In this document: positions 1 through 8,380 of the stretch, in pieces
Position numbering within the stretch: position 1 is the stretch's first letter
Layout of the letters: every line of letters starts with the position of its first letter
From: an uncultured Oscillospiraceae bacterium
Lineage (GTDB): Bacteria; Bacillota; Clostridia; Oscillospirales; Ruminococcaceae
NCBI GenBank assembly: GCA_910579175.1
Contig: CAJTTB010000021.1
Location: 1-46,334, forward strand
Direction of reading: 5' to 3'
DNA: 46,334 nt
Made by a program: the position numbers and the translations under genes
Notes under the pieces: generated by a model
Databases searched by the model: none
The model's input: only the letters and a program-made list of their open reading frames with translations
What the model was told of the DNA's origin: nothing

Positions 1-141
1 TTGTGCTTTCAGGCACTTTCTTAATCAATACTATTTTTTATTACGAGCCGCTGACAATTGTCAAGCGATTTGGCGAGTAACAAAAAATATACCTTTTTTC
101 TTGTGCTTTCAGGCACTTTCTTAATCAATACTATTTTTTAT
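1..141. repeat. Left tandem array of a 100-bp repeat (1.4 copies)
   Basis: TTGTGCTTTCAGGCAC begins at 1 and again at 101, so the period is exactly 100 bp. The array stops at 141, where the sequence becomes unique. Read on the minus strand (outward from the window) it is the same unit as the array at 45994-46334. The copies differ at the hairpin near 10 (GTGCT/GGCAC here) and in the bulge and loop of the hairpin near 50-70 (CGCT-T-GAC-AATT-GTC-AGCG on the minus strand). The window starts inside a repeat, so the true array length is unknown. Confidence 0.95.
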
Positions 142-176
142 AGAATGTCTGTTGTCCAATTGTCAAGTAAATTTGA

Positions 177-1766
177 TTAATCGGGCGCATATTCTTGGAT
201 AATTTGTTCAGCGACTTTCATGCCATCAACTGCGGCACTCATAATTCCACCTGCATAACCTGCCCCTTCTCCACATGGATATAAGCCCTGTACACTGATA
301 GACTGCATATTGTCATTGCGCGTGATTCTCACTGGGGAAGAAGTTCTAGTTTCTACCCCTGTCATCACAGCATCGGGCGCTGCAAATCCGGGAATTTTTT
401 GTTGAAACTTTGTCAGTCCTTTTTGCATCATATCTGTAACCATAGAAGGGAATAGTGTATTGAGGTGAATGGGAGTAACTCCAAGTGAATAGCTTGGATA
501 AACAGACTTGAGTGCGAATTGACATTGATGATTTTGAAAATCAGATACTGTGGAAGCGACAGCAGTATAATTATTTCCTCCAAGAGAGAAGGCACATGTT
601 TCTAGTTGTAACTGAAAATCTATTCCACTAAGAGGGTGGGTACCAAAATCTTCTGGTGTGACGGAAACAACCAAAGCGGAATTTGCATTTTTTTGGTCTC
701 TTTTAAATTCGCTCATTCCGTTGGTGACGACGGTATTTTCAGAAGAGGCAGAAGGAACCACCACACCGCCAGGACACATACAAAAGGTGTAAACTCCTCT
801 ATTTTTTTCTCGATAGGAAAGTTGATATTCTCCCTTTGGGAGATTGGGGTGACCTGCCATCTTTCCATATAAGCCCTTATCAATTTCAGATTGGAGATGT
901 TCTATGCGTACACCTACAGAAAATCCCTTTGGTTCTAAATAGATTTGCTGTTGGAAAAGCATGTGAAAGGTATCTCTTGCGCTGTGACCAATTGCCAATA
1001 CCAGGTGTTGCGTTTGTATTTCTTCACCGTTTACTGTAATGGAAACCAATTGATTGTTTTGAATATTTAAGTTTTCCAGTTTGTGTTCAAAGTGAATTGT
1101 GCCACCTAAGCGAATAATTTCATTGCGGATATTTCGGATAACATTGCGCAGATTGTCTGTTCCAATATGGGGTTTTGCCTTTGTTAAAATTTCTTTGGGA
1201 GCTCCAAATTCAACCAGTAATTTTAAAATATAGTCACAGCGTTTATCAGAGATACGAGTGGTCAATTTTCCGTCTGAAAAAGTTCCCGCACCGCCTTCAC
1301 CAAACTGAACATTGCTTTCACTGTGAAGTTGTCTGTTTGTCCAAAACTGTTTTACTGCTTGTATGCGTTGTTCTACTGCTTGTCCGCGTTCTATCACGAT
1401 GGGGTGGTATCCATACTTTGCCAAAAGATAAGCACAAAAGATACCAGCAGGACCAAAGCCTACAAGGACAATGGGGGTCGTTCGCTTGCGTTTTCCAGTG
1501 GTAAGTGTAAAAGAGGATTCAGGTCGATAAGAAATATTGGGATTGGATAACGTATTACAGATATGCTGTTCATCTCCCTCAACCTGTAATAAAACAGAAC
1601 AGACAAATAAAATGCGATTTTGTTTTCTGGCATCCAGTGATTTTTTGTATAAATGTGCCCCATTGATTTTTGCAGGGGGGATTTTAATCAGTTGAATTGC
1701 CTTTTGAATTGCAGTTTCTTCAGATTCACAAATGTCAATCTGAATATTGGTAACCATAATAGCCAT
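177..1766 (-). CDS. FAD-dependent dehydrogenase-like flavoprotein (COG2509 type)
   Basis: The 529-residue protein has an N-terminal domain of about 95 residues, then a dinucleotide-binding motif GFGPAG at residues 103-108 followed by an acidic-end strand (IVIERG), as in FAD-binding Rossmann folds. Further on, VQFGEGGAGTFSDGKL and a C-terminal GLYPCGEGAGYAGGIMSAA segment match the family annotated as NAD(P)/FAD-dependent or 'FAD-dependent protein' oxidoreductases, common in Firmicutes and Bacteroidetes. The physiological substrate is not known. The start is supported by GAGGAG six bases upstream of ATG. It is the last gene before the left repeat array. It is separated from the upstream cdaR by a terminator hairpin, so it probably has its own promoter or lives on readthrough. 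Confidence 0.85.
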   Translation of the reverse strand: MAIMVTNIQIDICESEETAIQKAIQLIKIPPAKINGAHLYKKSLDARKQNRILFVCSVLLQVEGDEQHICNTLSNPNISYRPESSFTLTTGKRKRTTPIVLVGFGPAGIFCAYLLAKYGYHPIVIERGQAVEQRIQAVKQFWTNRQLHSESNVQFGEGGAGTFSDGKLTTRISDKRCDYILKLLVEFGAPKEILTKAKPHIGTDNLRNVIRNIRNEIIRLGGTIHFEHKLENLNIQNNQLVSITVNGEEIQTQHLVLAIGHSARDTFHMLFQQQIYLEPKGFSVGVRIEHLQSEIDKGLYGKMAGHPNLPKGEYQLSYREKNRGVYTFCMCPGGVVVPSASSENTVVTNGMSEFKRDQKNANSALVVSVTPEDFGTHPLSGIDFQLQLETCAFSLGGNNYTAVASTVSDFQNHQCQFALKSVYPSYSLGVTPIHLNTLFPSMVTDMMQKGLTKFQQKIPGFAAPDAVMTGVETRTSSPVRITRNDNMQSISVQGLYPCGEGAGYAGGIMSAAVDGMKVAEQIIQEYAPD

Positions 1767-1780
1767 GTGATTCTCCTCAT

Positions 1781-1822
1781 AAAAATACAGTGTACAACAG
1801 GTAATTTGTACACTGTATTTTT
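1781..1822 (-). terminator. Terminator hairpin after cdaR
   Basis: The arms 1781-1797 (AAAAATACAGTGTACAA) and 1806-1822 are perfect 17-bp complements with an 8-base loop. On the minus strand the hairpin lies directly after the cdaR stop and ends in TATTTTT. It separates cdaR from the downstream flavoprotein gene. Confidence 0.85.
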
Positions 1823-1826
1823 GTTT

Positions 1827-3104
1827 TTATTCTGTACTTGTGATTTCTTTTACAGAAACTAAAATTGATTTTTCTCCAACAGCCCATGCTTGGGTATTGT
1901 CTACCAGTGAGATAGATACTGGAACACGCTGTTCTCCAGTCGTCAAATTTGTAACATTGGAAAAGTCAGCAGTGACAACAACATCTTCTGAAGTTAAGTC
2001 CTGTATGATATCCTTTTTCCCTACAAATCGAATATCAGATACTTTGCCAGAAATAATTTCTACCTGATAACCAGTTGGAACATTTGCAGTGACAATGTTA
2101 GAAGAACTCAGATAAACTTTATCATATTCGTCATTTAAGAATGAAATATTGACTTGATTGATATCGTCAATATTGATATATCCAGCCAATAGAGAAACAT
2201 CGAAACTGAAAGATTTATCAACATCAAGTCTTCTAAAATCCACCTGACCCAATGAAATGGATTCGATTCCAGCAGCGGCATCCACAGGAATACCCACTGT
2301 GATTTTATCGACAGGTGACATGGCATATTCAATTTGACTGGTATCAATATTCTTTGGAACATTGATAAATTCAAAGGTAAAGGGAAGTGTCACTTTTTTG
2401 TACAATGGAATGGAAATTTTAAAGTTGATATCTCCATAATCTAGTGTTTCAGAATTAATTTGTTGACCATTTCCATCATAAAATACAAGATTTCCATCAA
2501 TGGCAGTAGAATTATTGATGATCATCATATCGTTGTTTTCTACAACACAATGAGCGATTTGAGAAACAACACTTTCTGGACCACTGACCACCACTTCATT
2601 TGGAGAAGCGATATATTGGTCGATATAGTAACCTTCTTCTGCTTCTTTATTTGGTGCAGAAGCTTGTAGGGAAAAGGTCTTTTTTTCGATGCGGTCAAAC
2701 TGAACGAAAAAACTAGAAGGTTTTACAGTTAACTTTGTTTCAACATGGAGTGTTGCAGTGGTTTTCACTGTCAAATTGAGTTCATGTACTCCGGGTTGTG
2801 TAATTTCGTTGAGGTTGGTAGGTGTTACAATAAAGTCCGATGCTTTGAGTTTACCAATTTCATAGGACATTCCCTGAACATTCACATCAACTTCTAATGG
2901 CGTAGTAGAAACAACGCGTAAACCGCTACTTCCGGGCGTTGTATTGTTGAGATCGATGGTAATTGGAACATTTTGAATGGTTGTGCTGGCATTGGGGTCA
3001 ACTGTGGTACTGATTAAAAACCAGGCGATCACTGCCACGAGTACAGACAGAATTTTTAAAAAGCGATTATTTTCCAATAAATCAGAAAGGTGAATTTTTT
3101 TCAT
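1827..3104 (-). CDS. cdaR: CdaR, YbbR-domain regulator of the diadenylate cyclase
   Basis: This 425-residue protein has one N-terminal membrane anchor (about residues 17-35, FLKILSVLVAVIAWFLIST) followed by a long extracytoplasmic region of repeated beta-rich YbbR domains. One begins NVPITIDLNN near residue 45 and another ends at VPVSISLVDN near 400. In Firmicutes CdaR binds CdaA at the membrane and tunes c-di-AMP production. Its start overlaps the cdaA stop by four bases (ATGA), so the two are translationally coupled. The usual third partner, glmM, is not downstream. A strong hairpin terminator ends the unit instead. Confidence 0.92.
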   Translation of the reverse strand: MKKIHLSDLLENNRFLKILSVLVAVIAWFLISTTVDPNASTTIQNVPITIDLNNTTPGSSGLRVVSTTPLEVDVNVQGMSYEIGKLKASDFIVTPTNLNEITQPGVHELNLTVKTTATLHVETKLTVKPSSFFVQFDRIEKKTFSLQASAPNKEAEEGYYIDQYIASPNEVVVSGPESVVSQIAHCVVENNDMMIINNSTAIDGNLVFYDGNGQQINSETLDYGDINFKISIPLYKKVTLPFTFEFINVPKNIDTSQIEYAMSPVDKITVGIPVDAAAGIESISLGQVDFRRLDVDKSFSFDVSLLAGYINIDDINQVNISFLNDEYDKVYLSSSNIVTANVPTGYQVEIISGKVSDIRFVGKKDIIQDLTSEDVVVTADFSNVTNLTTGEQRVPVSISLVDNTQAWAVGEKSILVSVKEITSTE

Positions 3105-3982
3105 GATGATTTCGTCTCCTTTTTAGATTTATGTTTTTTAAAAGCAGACTTTTTGTGGTCATCTTCTGGTTTTTTAGGAATTAATCCGTTTCTTAGATAT
3201 TCTGTCAATCGTTCGTTGGTAAAACCTCGTTCGAGTTTACCATTTTCAGCAATAGAAACCGTTCCTGTTTCTTCGGATACAATGATGGTAATGGCATCTG
3301 AAACCTCACTAATTCCGATAGAGGCACGATGACGAGAACCTAAATGGGAGGCAATGAGTTCTTCCTTTTGTGGTTTGGGAAGAAAGCAAGCGGCTGCTAA
3401 AATTTTACCGTCACGCATAATCACAGCACCATCATGTAAAGGGGTATTGACAAAAAAGATATTTCCAAATAATTCTAGACTTGGAATGGCATTTAATTCA
3501 ACACCCGTTGCAATTTGTTCTCCTAAACGGGTTTTTCGCTCAATTACAATCAGAGCACCTGTTAAGGATTTTGATAATCGGTTGACAGCCTCTACAATAA
3601 TGGGAATTGCCCTTTCCCAATCAGAAGCGTTTTTATCCGAAGTGGTATAATTTAATAAACTTGAAACTACCTGGGTACGTCCAAACTTTTCCAGAAAGCG
3701 GCGCAATTCTGGCTGGAATAAAATGACAAAAGCGAGGATACCGCTTGAAATCACATTTTCCAGTACAAATACCATTGTTTTCAAACCAAATATTTTGGAA
3801 AAGAAATAGGCAATTGCCAACAAAAAGATACCTTTTACCAATTGTTCTGCACGTGTTTCCTTTACGAATTGGAATGCTTTGTAAACAATGTAGGATATTA
3901 ATAGAATATCAATAAAATCGGAAATTCTAATAGTAGACAGTACGCTGGCCAAAGATTGAAAAAAATCTTGAATAAACTGCAT
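3101..3982 (-). CDS. cdaA: Diadenylate cyclase CdaA (c-di-AMP synthase)
   Basis: The enzyme condenses two ATP into the second messenger c-di-AMP, which controls potassium and osmolyte uptake and cell-wall homeostasis. The 293-residue protein has three predicted transmembrane helices in the first 90 residues, then a DAC domain with both catalytic signatures: DGA at 184-186 and RHR at 217-219. A lysine-rich tail (residues 267-293) follows. The start ATG is preceded by AAGGAAG with an 8-base gap. The gene overlaps cdaR by four bases. A 130-bp gap separates it from the upstream desulfurase gene. That gap is AT-rich and I see no convincing promoter in it. Confidence 0.95.
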   Translation of the reverse strand: MQFIQDFFQSLASVLSTIRISDFIDILLISYIVYKAFQFVKETRAEQLVKGIFLLAIAYFFSKIFGLKTMVFVLENVISSGILAFVILFQPELRRFLEKFGRTQVVSSLLNYTTSDKNASDWERAIPIIVEAVNRLSKSLTGALIVIERKTRLGEQIATGVELNAIPSLELFGNIFFVNTPLHDGAVIMRDGKILAAACFLPKPQKEELIASHLGSRHRASIGISEVSDAITIIVSEETGTVSIAENGKLERGFTNERLTEYLRNGLIPKKPEDDHKKSAFKKHKSKKETKSS

Positions 3983-4112
3983 AATTTACTTCCTTTTTGA
4001 TAACGGAAGGGCTTTATCATTGTGATATAGACCAACCTATTTTGAATAGTCGAATAGAATCATCCACTATTTATAATTTTAACAATTCTTGTTTGTAATT
4101 TCAAGTATATTC

Positions 4113-5258
4113 TTAAATTTTTGCAATTTGTTTTAATTCTTTTAGGAAGGCGTAAATTTCATTTTGGGTGCTAAAAATAGAAGGAGAAACGCGCACAGCA
4201 CCAATATCAGCCGTACCCAATGCCTGATGAATGAGTGGGGAACAATGAAGCCCACCACGTAAGCACCAATTTCTTTGACTGAATTGTTCTACTACTTCCA
4301 TGGAGCTTTTTCCCTCAATATTAAATAATACAATGGGAACAAACTGACCTTTTTGAAAGTGGTGGATATAAGTGATGATGTTGGGTATTTGCTTAAAGCC
4401 TTCATATAAGGAAAGGCAGAGTTGGAATTCATGGTGGTAAATGCGTTCTAATGTCAGTTTTTGGATATGACTGATGCCAGCTCCAACAGAGAGAATTCCC
4501 ACAGTATTGATGGTGCCACTTTCATATCGGTCAGGCAAAAAATCGGGCTGATTGACATCAATGGATACGCTGCCTGTACCTCCTTCTATGAGAGTGTCCA
4601 ATACAATGTTGGAATTTAATATCATAAGTCCTGTTCCAGTGATGCCATAAAGTCCTTTATGACCGGCAGTACAGAGAATATCAATGTTCATTTTTTGCAT
4701 GTCGATGGGCAATACGCCAGCGGTTTGTGCAGCATCTACGATGAATAAAATCCCATATTGTCTACAGAGTTGCCCCAATTGTTCAATTGGCATAATCATA
4801 CCAGTGACATTAGAAGCATGTGTGCACACAATGGCGGTGGTATCCTTTCGGATAAAGCTGGCAAAACTCTGTATCGTCTGTTGGATATCCCCCTCATAGA
4901 CAGGAGCAATATCATATTGAATAATTCCTCTTTTGGCAAGTGCAACAATTGGGCGAATCACAGAGTTGTGTTCTAATTGAGAAAGAATGATATGACCGCC
5001 CTTTTGCATTGCACCTTTGATTGCCATATTTAAACTATGGGTACAGTTGCTTGTAAAGATGACATTTTCTGTTTGTGCATGAAAAAAACGAGCAGTAGAT
5101 TCTCGTACAGAAAAAATCCTTTGAGATGTTTTTAAGGAGAGTTTATGCCCACTTCGTCCAGGATTTCCGCCGTAAAATTTTACTGCTTCGTTTACGCTTT
5201 TTAATACAATTTGTGGTTTTGGGAAGGTAGTAGCCGCATTATCTAAATATATCATCAT
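4113..5258 (-). CDS. Cysteine desulfurase family protein, EF2568 type (class V aminotransferase)
   Basis: This is a PLP enzyme that removes sulfur or selenium from (seleno)cysteine. At 381 residues it has the family N-terminus YLDNAATT, the PLP-binding VDAAQ (Asp175), AGHKG with the Schiff-base Lys201, and a C-terminal CLRGGLHCSP with the likely persulfide Cys339. That pattern is typical of TIGR01977, the family named after Enterococcus EF2568, which sits in a selenium-dependent molybdenum hydroxylase cluster. Two ATG codons are adjacent. GAGGTGAG suits the second (MIYLDN) slightly better. The gene follows DUF3343 in an ispD-ispF-DUF3343-csd unit. It probably supplies S or Se to cofactor maturation. 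A role in iron-sulfur assembly cannot be excluded. Confidence 0.88.
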   Translation of the reverse strand: MMIYLDNAATTFPKPQIVLKSVNEAVKFYGGNPGRSGHKLSLKTSQRIFSVRESTARFFHAQTENVIFTSNCTHSLNMAIKGAMQKGGHIILSQLEHNSVIRPIVALAKRGIIQYDIAPVYEGDIQQTIQSFASFIRKDTTAIVCTHASNVTGMIMPIEQLGQLCRQYGILFIVDAAQTAGVLPIDMQKMNIDILCTAGHKGLYGITGTGLMILNSNIVLDTLIEGGTGSVSIDVNQPDFLPDRYESGTINTVGILSVGAGISHIQKLTLERIYHHEFQLCLSLYEGFKQIPNIITYIHHFQKGQFVPIVLFNIEGKSSMEVVEQFSQRNWCLRGGLHCSPLIHQALGTADIGAVRVSPSIFSTQNEIYAFLKELKQIAKI

Positions 5259-5284
5259 CTCACCTCAGTATCGTTGTCAGAGAG

Positions 5285-5485
5285 TTACTTAGATATACCT
5301 GCTTGCTGAAGTATTGTGCGAGCCTGCTCAACATTTTGTTTGACAAAAAGGGAATAACCGCAACCACCTTGTGTAAGCTCTTTTGGGGTGGGAACGATTT
5401 TGGAATAGATCCGTTGTTGTTGGAGCAGGTTTTGCGCTTGATATGCGTTGGTGAGCGAGTGCATTGGAATATAATTGTTGCTCAT
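5285..5485 (-). CDS. DUF3343 putative sulfur/selenium carrier protein
   Basis: This small protein of 66 residues has the family motif TPKELTQGGCGYSL, with the conserved Cys42 in GGCG. DUF3343 proteins are regarded as TusA-like sulfur or selenium carriers and are usually encoded next to EF2568-type desulfurases, as here. The start is taken at the ATG at 5485, which has AAGAGGTG 7 bases upstream. An in-frame ATG eight codons earlier lacks a ribosome site and would place the Shine-Dalgarno inside the gene. The gene lies 26 bp before the desulfurase and 53 bp after ispF on the same strand. Its partnership with the distant selD-yedF-yqeB genes is inferred from family knowledge. Confidence 0.85.
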   Translation of the reverse strand: MSNNYIPMHSLTNAYQAQNLLQQQRIYSKIVPTPKELTQGGCGYSLFVKQNVEQARTILQQAGISK

Positions 5486-5538
5486 CAAAATCACCTCTTC
5501 CCATATCATCTTATGTTATCTGGAGAAAGGTGTGCATA

Positions 5539-6006
5539 TTATGCAATCAAACAAACTGCATGTGCAGAAATACCCAGTTCTTGACCAGTAAATCCAAGTT
5601 TTTCCTCTGTTGTAGCTTTGATATTGATTTGTTGTGTTGAAATTTGACAGGTCTTTGCAATGTTGTTTTTCATCATTTCTAAATAAGGAGCCAATTTTGG
5701 CTTTTGTGCAATGATGGTGCTATCAATGTTGATGATTTGATATCCTTGTTCTTTTAATAAAGACATGGTTTTTTCCAACAGTGTTAAACTTGAAATTCCT
5801 TCATATTGCGATTGGTTGTCGGGAAAGTGTGTTCCAATATCGCCCAAACCAGCGGCACCAATCAATGCGTCGATGATAGCATGAAGCAAGACATCGGCAT
5901 CTGAATGACCCAATAATCCAGTTGTGTGGGGAATGGTGACACCACCCAAAATTAGTTTGCGGTGTTCTGATAATTGATGAACATCATAACCATGACCGAT
6001 TCTCAT
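5539..6006 (-). CDS. ispF: 2-C-methyl-D-erythritol 2,4-cyclodiphosphate synthase IspF
   Basis: This is the fifth enzyme of the MEP isoprenoid pathway. The 155-residue protein begins MRIGHGYDVHQL with the zinc ligands (GYDVH) and has GHSDADVLLHAI, the second metal and substrate motif. GDIGTHFPD and the C-terminal ATTEEKLGFTG are also present, so it looks fully intact. The start at 6006 is chosen because AGAAAGG lies nine bases upstream. An ATG three codons earlier abuts that site with no spacing. The gene follows ispD by 14 bases, so the two are co-transcribed. Confidence 0.96.
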   Translation of the reverse strand: MRIGHGYDVHQLSEHRKLILGGVTIPHTTGLLGHSDADVLLHAIIDALIGAAGLGDIGTHFPDNQSQYEGISSLTLLEKTMSLLKEQGYQIINIDSTIIAQKPKLAPYLEMMKNNIAKTCQISTQQINIKATTEEKLGFTGQELGISAHAVCLIA

Positions 6007-6020
6007 TTTGAACATCCTTT

Positions 6021-6704
6021 CTATCGTTGCTTTAATAGTTGTTGTGCGAGAGATAAATCTTCTGGAGTTGTAATTTTGATATTTTGATAACTTCCCTTTG
6101 TAATAAAAACCGGCTTTTGAACCAGTTCAAATAACTGACAATCGTCTGTGTAATGTATCCCTTTTTGTTGTGCTTGTTCCATACACAGCAAATACTGTGT
6201 TTTTTCAAATACCTGTGGAGTTTGTATAGAATAGACTTGTTCGCGGTCAGGTGTTGTTTTTACGAGCCCATCTTTGCCAACAATTTTGACAGTATCTTTG
6301 GAGGGCACACCTAAAGAAGCAGCGCCATAATGTTGTGCATCTCGGATCACTTGGCGGATTTCTTCAACAGTGATCAAAGGGCGCGCACCATCATGGAAAG
6401 CAATATAGTTGCTGTCTGTCTGACAGGCTGATACACCGCAAAAACAGGATTGTTGTCGTGTTTCTCCTCCAGAAACTATCAAAATCGGTTTATTGATATT
6501 GTATTCATCACAGTATTGTTTCATAACTGAAAGTTGGTGTTTTTTTGCAACAATTACAATTTCACAAACTTCTTTTATCTGGGAAAAGGTCAATACGCTG
6601 TGTAAAAATACCGGAATATGGTCTAATATGAAAAGTTGCTTATCAATGCCATTCATTCTGGAAGCAGTGCCAGCAGTGACAATGATAACAGATACAGTTT
6701 TCAA
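6021..6704 (-). CDS. ispD: 2-C-methyl-D-erythritol 4-phosphate cytidylyltransferase IspD
   Basis: IspD transfers CMP from CTP to methylerythritol phosphate, the third MEP step. The 227-residue protein has a nucleotide-binding N-terminus (VIIVTAGTASRMNGIDKQ) in which the usual AAG of the GxG loop reads TAG. It also has HDGARPLI and the C-terminal ITTPEDLSLA signature. The start codon is TTG, with AAGGAAG 6 bases upstream. It is the first gene of the ispD-ispF-DUF3343-desulfurase unit. A TATGAT sequence on the minus strand about 45 bases upstream could be its -10, but the -35 is poor. Confidence 0.95.
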   Translation of the reverse strand: MKTVSVIIVTAGTASRMNGIDKQLFILDHIPVFLHSVLTFSQIKEVCEIVIVAKKHQLSVMKQYCDEYNINKPILIVSGGETRQQSCFCGVSACQTDSNYIAFHDGARPLITVEEIRQVIRDAQHYGAASLGVPSKDTVKIVGKDGLVKTTPDREQVYSIQTPQVFEKTQYLLCMEQAQQKGIHYTDDCQLFELVQKPVFITKGSYQNIKITTPEDLSLAQQLLKQR

Positions 6705-6781
6705 TAAAAACTTCCTTCTTTCTAATATATAATTATCTATATATCATAGCACATTTTTACGAAAAATAAAATGATAACGAC

Positions 6782-7249
6782 TTAAATAAGTGAAATAGGT
6801 ATAATAGTAATGGATTTTTGCTGTTTTTGTGCGTATTGAATGGTTTGATAGGTTCCGCCTTTCCCGCGGTAGTCATAACAGGCAATCACATGATTGGAAT
6901 CATCTACCATTTTTTCATTTCGTTTTAAAAAACAAGCTCTATAATATTGTTTTGAAATCACCTTGATGCAATCACATTGCTCAATTAAAGATTGAAACTC
7001 TATATCTTTGGTATAAAGTCTTTGTTGATAGGGAATATATGCCCATAGTGAGAGAAACGGATAATATTCTTTTTTTTGCGCCAACACCAGTTTGACCGAT
7101 AGCAAATCAAATCCCTGTGCAAATCCGCTGATAAAGGTATCACAGCCACTTTCAATAGCCTGTTTGATCGCATGAGATAGCTTGGGAATGATAATTTGGG
7201 ATTGTTCATTTGAGAGTTCTCTGTGTCCGGTAAAACAACAAGTTTTCAT
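6782..7249 (-). CDS. SLOG-family (YpsA/DUF1273-like) protein
   Basis: This 155-residue protein starts MKTCCFTGHRELS and continues with GCDTFISGFAQGFDLLSVKLVL. That combination of TGHR and a GxAxGxD segment typifies SLOG Rossmann proteins of the YpsA/DUF1273 kind, related to DprA and thought to bind nucleotides. YpsA affects cell division in other Firmicutes, but no role can be assigned here. The start is set at 7249, where GGAGAT lies seven bases upstream. An ATG five codons earlier contains that site. It is divergent from the XRE regulator at 7409, with 159 bp between them, which suggests possible control by that regulator. Confidence 0.82.
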   Translation of the reverse strand: MKTCCFTGHRELSNEQSQIIIPKLSHAIKQAIESGCDTFISGFAQGFDLLSVKLVLAQKKEYYPFLSLWAYIPYQQRLYTKDIEFQSLIEQCDCIKVISKQYYRACFLKRNEKMVDDSNHVIACYDYRGKGGTYQTIQYAQKQQKSITIIPISLI

Positions 7250-7408
7250 AATGTGAATCTCCATATATAAATTCTTTTTTTGATAAATATTTAAATAGGA
7301 ATTTTAATAGATATTATAACATAAATTGGCGGATTTTGTCCATTAAAATGGGTGTATTTGCTATTGAAATTCCAATATGATAAGTATAAAAGTGTAGGAG
7401 GAACTAGA

Positions 7409-7879
7409 ATGTTGGAAAACGACAAAGAAGAGCAGTTAAAAATAGATATTGGTGAAGATATTAGAAAATGTCGAATAAAAGCAGGATTAACACAAGAACA
7501 ATTGGGTGAAAAAGTAAATTTGACCTATAAATCAATTTCAGCAGTAGAAAATGGACAGAAACAATTAAAATCATGCAAGTTAATCTTAATTGCAAAGGAA
7601 CTTTCTATGAGTTTGGACGACTTATATTTAAAACCATCCTATCTCGATCAACCAGATTGGAATTTTTCTGGTTCGTATATGTCTTATTTGGACAATCCAA
7701 CTGTATTAAAAAGCAATCCTGACAAACAGGTTAACTATCATGTGCATCTTACAGAAAGTGATAAGATGAAACGGGAACTGATGCAGATGATTGAACGGGC
7801 AGACGAACAAAAATTAGAACTGATTTATCAAATCTGTTTGAGTTTAAATCAATATGATGATGGAAAAGGTCGTCTATAA
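7409..7879 (+). CDS. XRE-family transcriptional regulator
   Basis: The N-terminal domain (about residues 15-70) is a lambda-repressor-type helix-turn-helix: IRKCRIKAGLTQEQLGEKV, then SISAVENG, with a normal linker into SMSLDDLY. The remaining 85 residues show no recognised domain and end in a helical segment (ELMQMIERADEQKLELIYQIC). The start at 7409 has AGGAGG 7 bases upstream. A longer in-frame reading from 7352 has no ribosome site. It is transcribed away from the SLOG gene and ends at a clear terminator, so it is probably monocistronic. Its target is unknown. Confidence 0.88.
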   Translation: MLENDKEEQLKIDIGEDIRKCRIKAGLTQEQLGEKVNLTYKSISAVENGQKQLKSCKLILIAKELSMSLDDLYLKPSYLDQPDWNFSGSYMSYLDNPTVLKSNPDKQVNYHVHLTESDKMKRELMQMIERADEQKLELIYQICLSLNQYDDGKGRL

Positions 7880-7885
7880 CATGAA

Positions 7886-7934
7886 AAATCAACAAGTCGA
7901 GCGTGATATCAGGCGCTGTTTGGCTTGTTGATTT
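7886..7934 (+). terminator. Terminator after the XRE regulator
   Basis: AAATCAACAAG (7886-7896) pairs with CTTGTTGATTT (7924-7934), followed by ATTTTTG. The 27-base loop has its own short AGCG/CGCT stem. Confidence 0.85.
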
Positions 7935-7950
7935 ATTTTTGTGAAATTAC

Positions 7951-7994
7951 TTTACTTGTCGTAGTAATTGTGTTATACTAAAGCTACTACGACA
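7951..7994 (+). promoter_or_regulatory. PadR gene promoter with overlapping palindromic operator candidate
   Basis: TTTACT (7951-7956) and TATACT (7974-7979) are separated by 17 bases and make a plausible sigma-A promoter. A perfect 10-bp dyad, TGTCGTAGTA at 7957-7966 and TACTACGACA at 7985-7994, brackets the -10 box. A PadR dimer bound here would block its own promoter. Autoregulation is inferred from the layout and from the known habit of PadR genes. Confidence 0.7.
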
Positions 7995-8026
7995 GATAAA
8001 GTAATTTGTTTGAAAGGAGTGGTTGC

Positions 8027-8380
8027 GTGATAAGCAGTGATGTGCTGCGCGGTTATCATGATACAATGATTTTATATTGTTTATTAGAACAGGATTCTTA
8101 TGGATATGAAATTTCAAAAGCCATTCAAGAACAAAGCAGCAATATGTATGCAATGAAAGAAACCACGCTCTATTCTGCATTTAATCGACTTGAAAAAAAT
8201 GAATACATTCGTTCTTACTACGGCAAGGAGACATTTGGGAAAAGGCGCACTTATTTTACCATTACACAAAAGGGAAAACGATACTATCGGGAAAAATGCA
8301 GAGAGTGGGAGTTGACACAAAAATTAATTAATCGATTTATAGATGGAGAGATGAAAAATGAGTCAGATGAGCAACCTTGA
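8027..8380 (+). CDS. PadR-family transcriptional repressor
   Basis: This 117-residue winged-helix protein starts ISSDVLRGYHDTMILYCLLEQDSYGYEI and continues with TTLYSAFNRLEKNEYIRSYYG and RRTYFTITQKGKRYY, the standard PadR recognition helix and wing. The start is GTG at 8027, with AAAGGAG 8 bases upstream. A TTG seven codons earlier precedes that site. The gene overlaps the next gene by 23 bases, and the three genes at 8027-9498 form one unit. PadR with DUF1700-like membrane partners is a common Firmicutes arrangement for sensing envelope-active compounds. The inducer here is unknown. Confidence 0.9.
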   Translation: MISSDVLRGYHDTMILYCLLEQDSYGYEISKAIQEQSSNMYAMKETTLYSAFNRLEKNEYIRSYYGKETFGKRRTYFTITQKGKRYYREKCREWELTQKLINRFIDGEMKNESDEQP

